This document shows positions 5,533 to 6,317 of a DNA stretch of 6,317 nucleotides, one piece after another; the stretch's first letter is position 1; the number at the start of each line of letters is the position of its first letter. The notes beneath the pieces are model-generated. The model saw only the letters and a list, made by a program, of their open reading frames with translations, made no database searches and was not told the DNA's origin. The DNA comes from Nitrososphaerales archaeon TH5893 (lineage in GTDB: Archaea; Thermoproteota; Nitrososphaeria; Nitrososphaerales; Nitrososphaeraceae): positions 1 to 6,317 of the forward strand of contig JAATVT010000251.1 of assembly GCA_014523685.1 (NCBI GenBank), read 5' to 3'. The position numbers were made by a program, and so were the translations under genes.

Positions 5533-5828
5533 CTATAACTACCCGAAAAAATCTGGATAAGCCCTCTGGGCTTTAAAAAAATGATGGCTATTCTATAGCC
5601 TGCATCTATGTCTCCACAGGGTTGCATTTCCAGTATACTCTGAACAACCTTAATACCGAATTTAACCTTTTCATAGGCATTATTGGCAAATTGAATTGTA
5701 AATTACTTGTTATCTTAAATTGATTCAAACTCAATTGTAGAACGATACCTAATGGTTTCAGCGGCCGACAATTTGCGGGATCCGAGTGTAAATTGACATA
5801 GCACCCCAAAAAGCATCAAAAGCGTAGT
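5533..5828. other. Region upstream of the glycosyltransferase, no gene seen
   Basis: Apart from the promoter palindromes at 5559-5600, this stretch shows only AT-rich sequence and a small inverted repeat AATTGA/TCAATT (5718-5723 with 5731-5736). A 67-codon open frame on the minus strand (5606-5809) has no ribosome site, no recognisable motif and a composition unlike the neighbouring proteins, so I do not call it a gene. Confidence 0.5.
5559..5600 (-). promoter_or_regulatory. Glycosyltransferase promoter with two 15-base palindromes
   Basis: AAGCCC-TCT-GGGCTT (5559-5573) and GGCTAT-TCT-ATAGCC (5586-5600) each have perfect 6-bp arms and the same three-base centre, with centres 27 bases apart. 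Between and partly overlapping them, the minus strand reads TTTTTTTAAAG (5571-5581), the probable TATA box, about 43 bases before the GTG start. The layout suggests paired operators gripping the TATA box, or RNA hairpins at the transcript start. Confidence 0.45.
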
Positions 5829-6191
5829 TCAACATCCAAAAATGATGAATAAAGAATCAAAATAACAAGTAGGATTGATTGCAGCTGAGCAGATTCTAAA
5901 TCTTCTCCCTTCCTGAACCTTGATTTTATGGACACCATCGTAATAAGTTGCCAGCGTATCTTGATGTCCAAACCGGTTTCGAATGTATTTGTAATGTTGT
6001 TCTTTTACCAGAAATGGCGGAACGAACTCTAAAGCTACAAAATTAGTCCAATTCTTAATCCTCTAATCGTAACATTTCGTTCTATCAAGGATTATTGGAG
6101 TTGCAAAGTATCTCTCGTATTATTGTATTGTCTTCCTCTTGAGTCTCGCTCGAAACTCATATGGATAAGTGTAACTTCCGCCCTTCCAAAT
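5829..6191 (-). pseudogene. Probable decayed gene, two in-frame stops, family unknown
   Basis: One minus-strand frame from 6191 down to a TGA at 5829-5831 has only two interruptions, TAA at 6120-6122 and TAG at 6063-6065, in about 120 codons of AT-rich DNA. The pieces read protein-like: YPYEFRARLKRKTIQ, then YERYFATPIILDRTKCYD, then a 77-codon part with WTNFVALEFVPPFLVKEQ and KYIRNRFGHQDTLATYYDG. The last part has no ATG, GTG or TTG near its beginning, so it could not easily be expressed alone. It may be the continuation of the frame at 6157-6317 after a one-base shift near 6180. I do not recognise the family. Chance is not excluded. Confidence 0.4.
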
Positions 6192-6317
6192 CTATCATCT
6201 TATATTTAATGTCTTTTACACTTTCTTTTGTTATAATCATTTTATTTACTCTTACCAAATACTTTAGTTCTTCTTCCATTGAATATAACCCAAGGATTTC
6301 TTCTTCTTCTAACCCAG
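6157..6317 (-). CDS. C-terminal part of an unidentified protein (right edge)
   Basis: A minus-strand frame enters from the right edge and stops at TGA 6157-6159, giving 52 visible residues that are rich in Glu and Lys. It contains GLEEEEILGLYSMEEELKYL, an imperfect internal duplication (LGLEEEE, LGLYSMEEE) that reflects a GAA repeat in the DNA, then VRVNKMIITKESVKDIKYKM. It could be the end of a longer gene. If started at its ATG at 6279-6281, it would be a 40-residue small protein. The stop falls beside a frame change into the broken frame to its left, so this may be the upper part of the same decayed gene. No function can be assigned. Confidence 0.35.
   Translation of the reverse strand, partial: GLEEEEILGLYSMEEELKYLVRVNKMIITKESVKDIKYKMIDLEGRKLHLSI

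Noticed and set aside
5606..5809. 67-codon open frame on the minus strand
   Set aside because: It has no recognisable domain, no ribosome site, odd composition, and lies in the AT-rich promoter region of the glycosyltransferase.
5842..5888. C/D box RNA with ATGATGA at 5842 and CTGA at 5885
   Set aside because: The outer spacing fits, but there is no D' box, the only C'-like sequence sits too close to box D for a guide, and the flanks do not pair. It also lies opposite the coding-like frame.
5940..6010. Tyrosine recombinase C-terminal box (FGHQDTLATYY resembling LGHxxxxTTxxY)
   Set aside because: The spacing to the tyrosine is off by one and no HxxR or upstream arginine of the catalytic set is visible, so the likeness is superficial.

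Overview
The window most likely comes from an ammonia-oxidising archaeon of the Nitrososphaeria (Thaumarchaeota), probably a low-GC soil lineage of Nitrososphaerales. Three things point there: the first codons of a eukaryote-like topoisomerase IB (a hallmark of this phylum among archaea), separate cofG and cofH genes for the F420 deazaflavin precursor, and a stand-alone Lrp/AsnC RAM-domain protein. TATA-like boxes sit about 40 bases ahead of several start codons, as expected for archaeal promoters with very short leaders. The lineage is inferred from gene content alone.

Layout, left to right. 1-146 (minus): 5' end of a topoisomerase IB gene that runs off the left edge. 147-608: non-coding, with an array of perfect or near-perfect hairpins at about 40-base spacing (405-507), ending in a T-run on the plus strand. 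609-1022 (minus): a VOC/glyoxalase-fold protein that looks bacterial. 1023-1458: a divergent intergenic region with 7-base-period TGTCA repeats next to the VOC promoter, a plus-strand TATA box abutting a 13-base palindrome, and an RNA-like region with two mutually exclusive stems. 1459-1692 (plus): the RAM-domain protein, convergent with cofH. 1716-4174 (minus): cofG-cofH, overlapping by four bases (TTGA), so translationally coupled. 4270-5532 (minus): a membrane-anchored family 2 glycosyltransferase with a GTG start. 5533-5828: its promoter region, with two 15-base palindromes flanking the probable TATA box. 5829-6191 (minus): a coding-like frame broken by two stop codons, probably a decayed gene. 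6157-6317 (minus): the end of an unidentified reading frame entering from the right edge.

Function. CofH joins tyrosine to the riboflavin intermediate 5-amino-6-(D-ribitylamino)uracil, and CofG closes the ring to give Fo, the chromophore of coenzyme F420. No F420-specific partner is seen beside them. The glycosyltransferase lies upstream on the same strand, but a separate TATA-like element precedes cofG, so co-transcription is uncertain. The most unusual material is non-coding: the hairpin array at 405-507, whose stems differ in sequence yet keep pairing, and the alternative-stem region at 1258-1326. No large defence or mobile system is visible.
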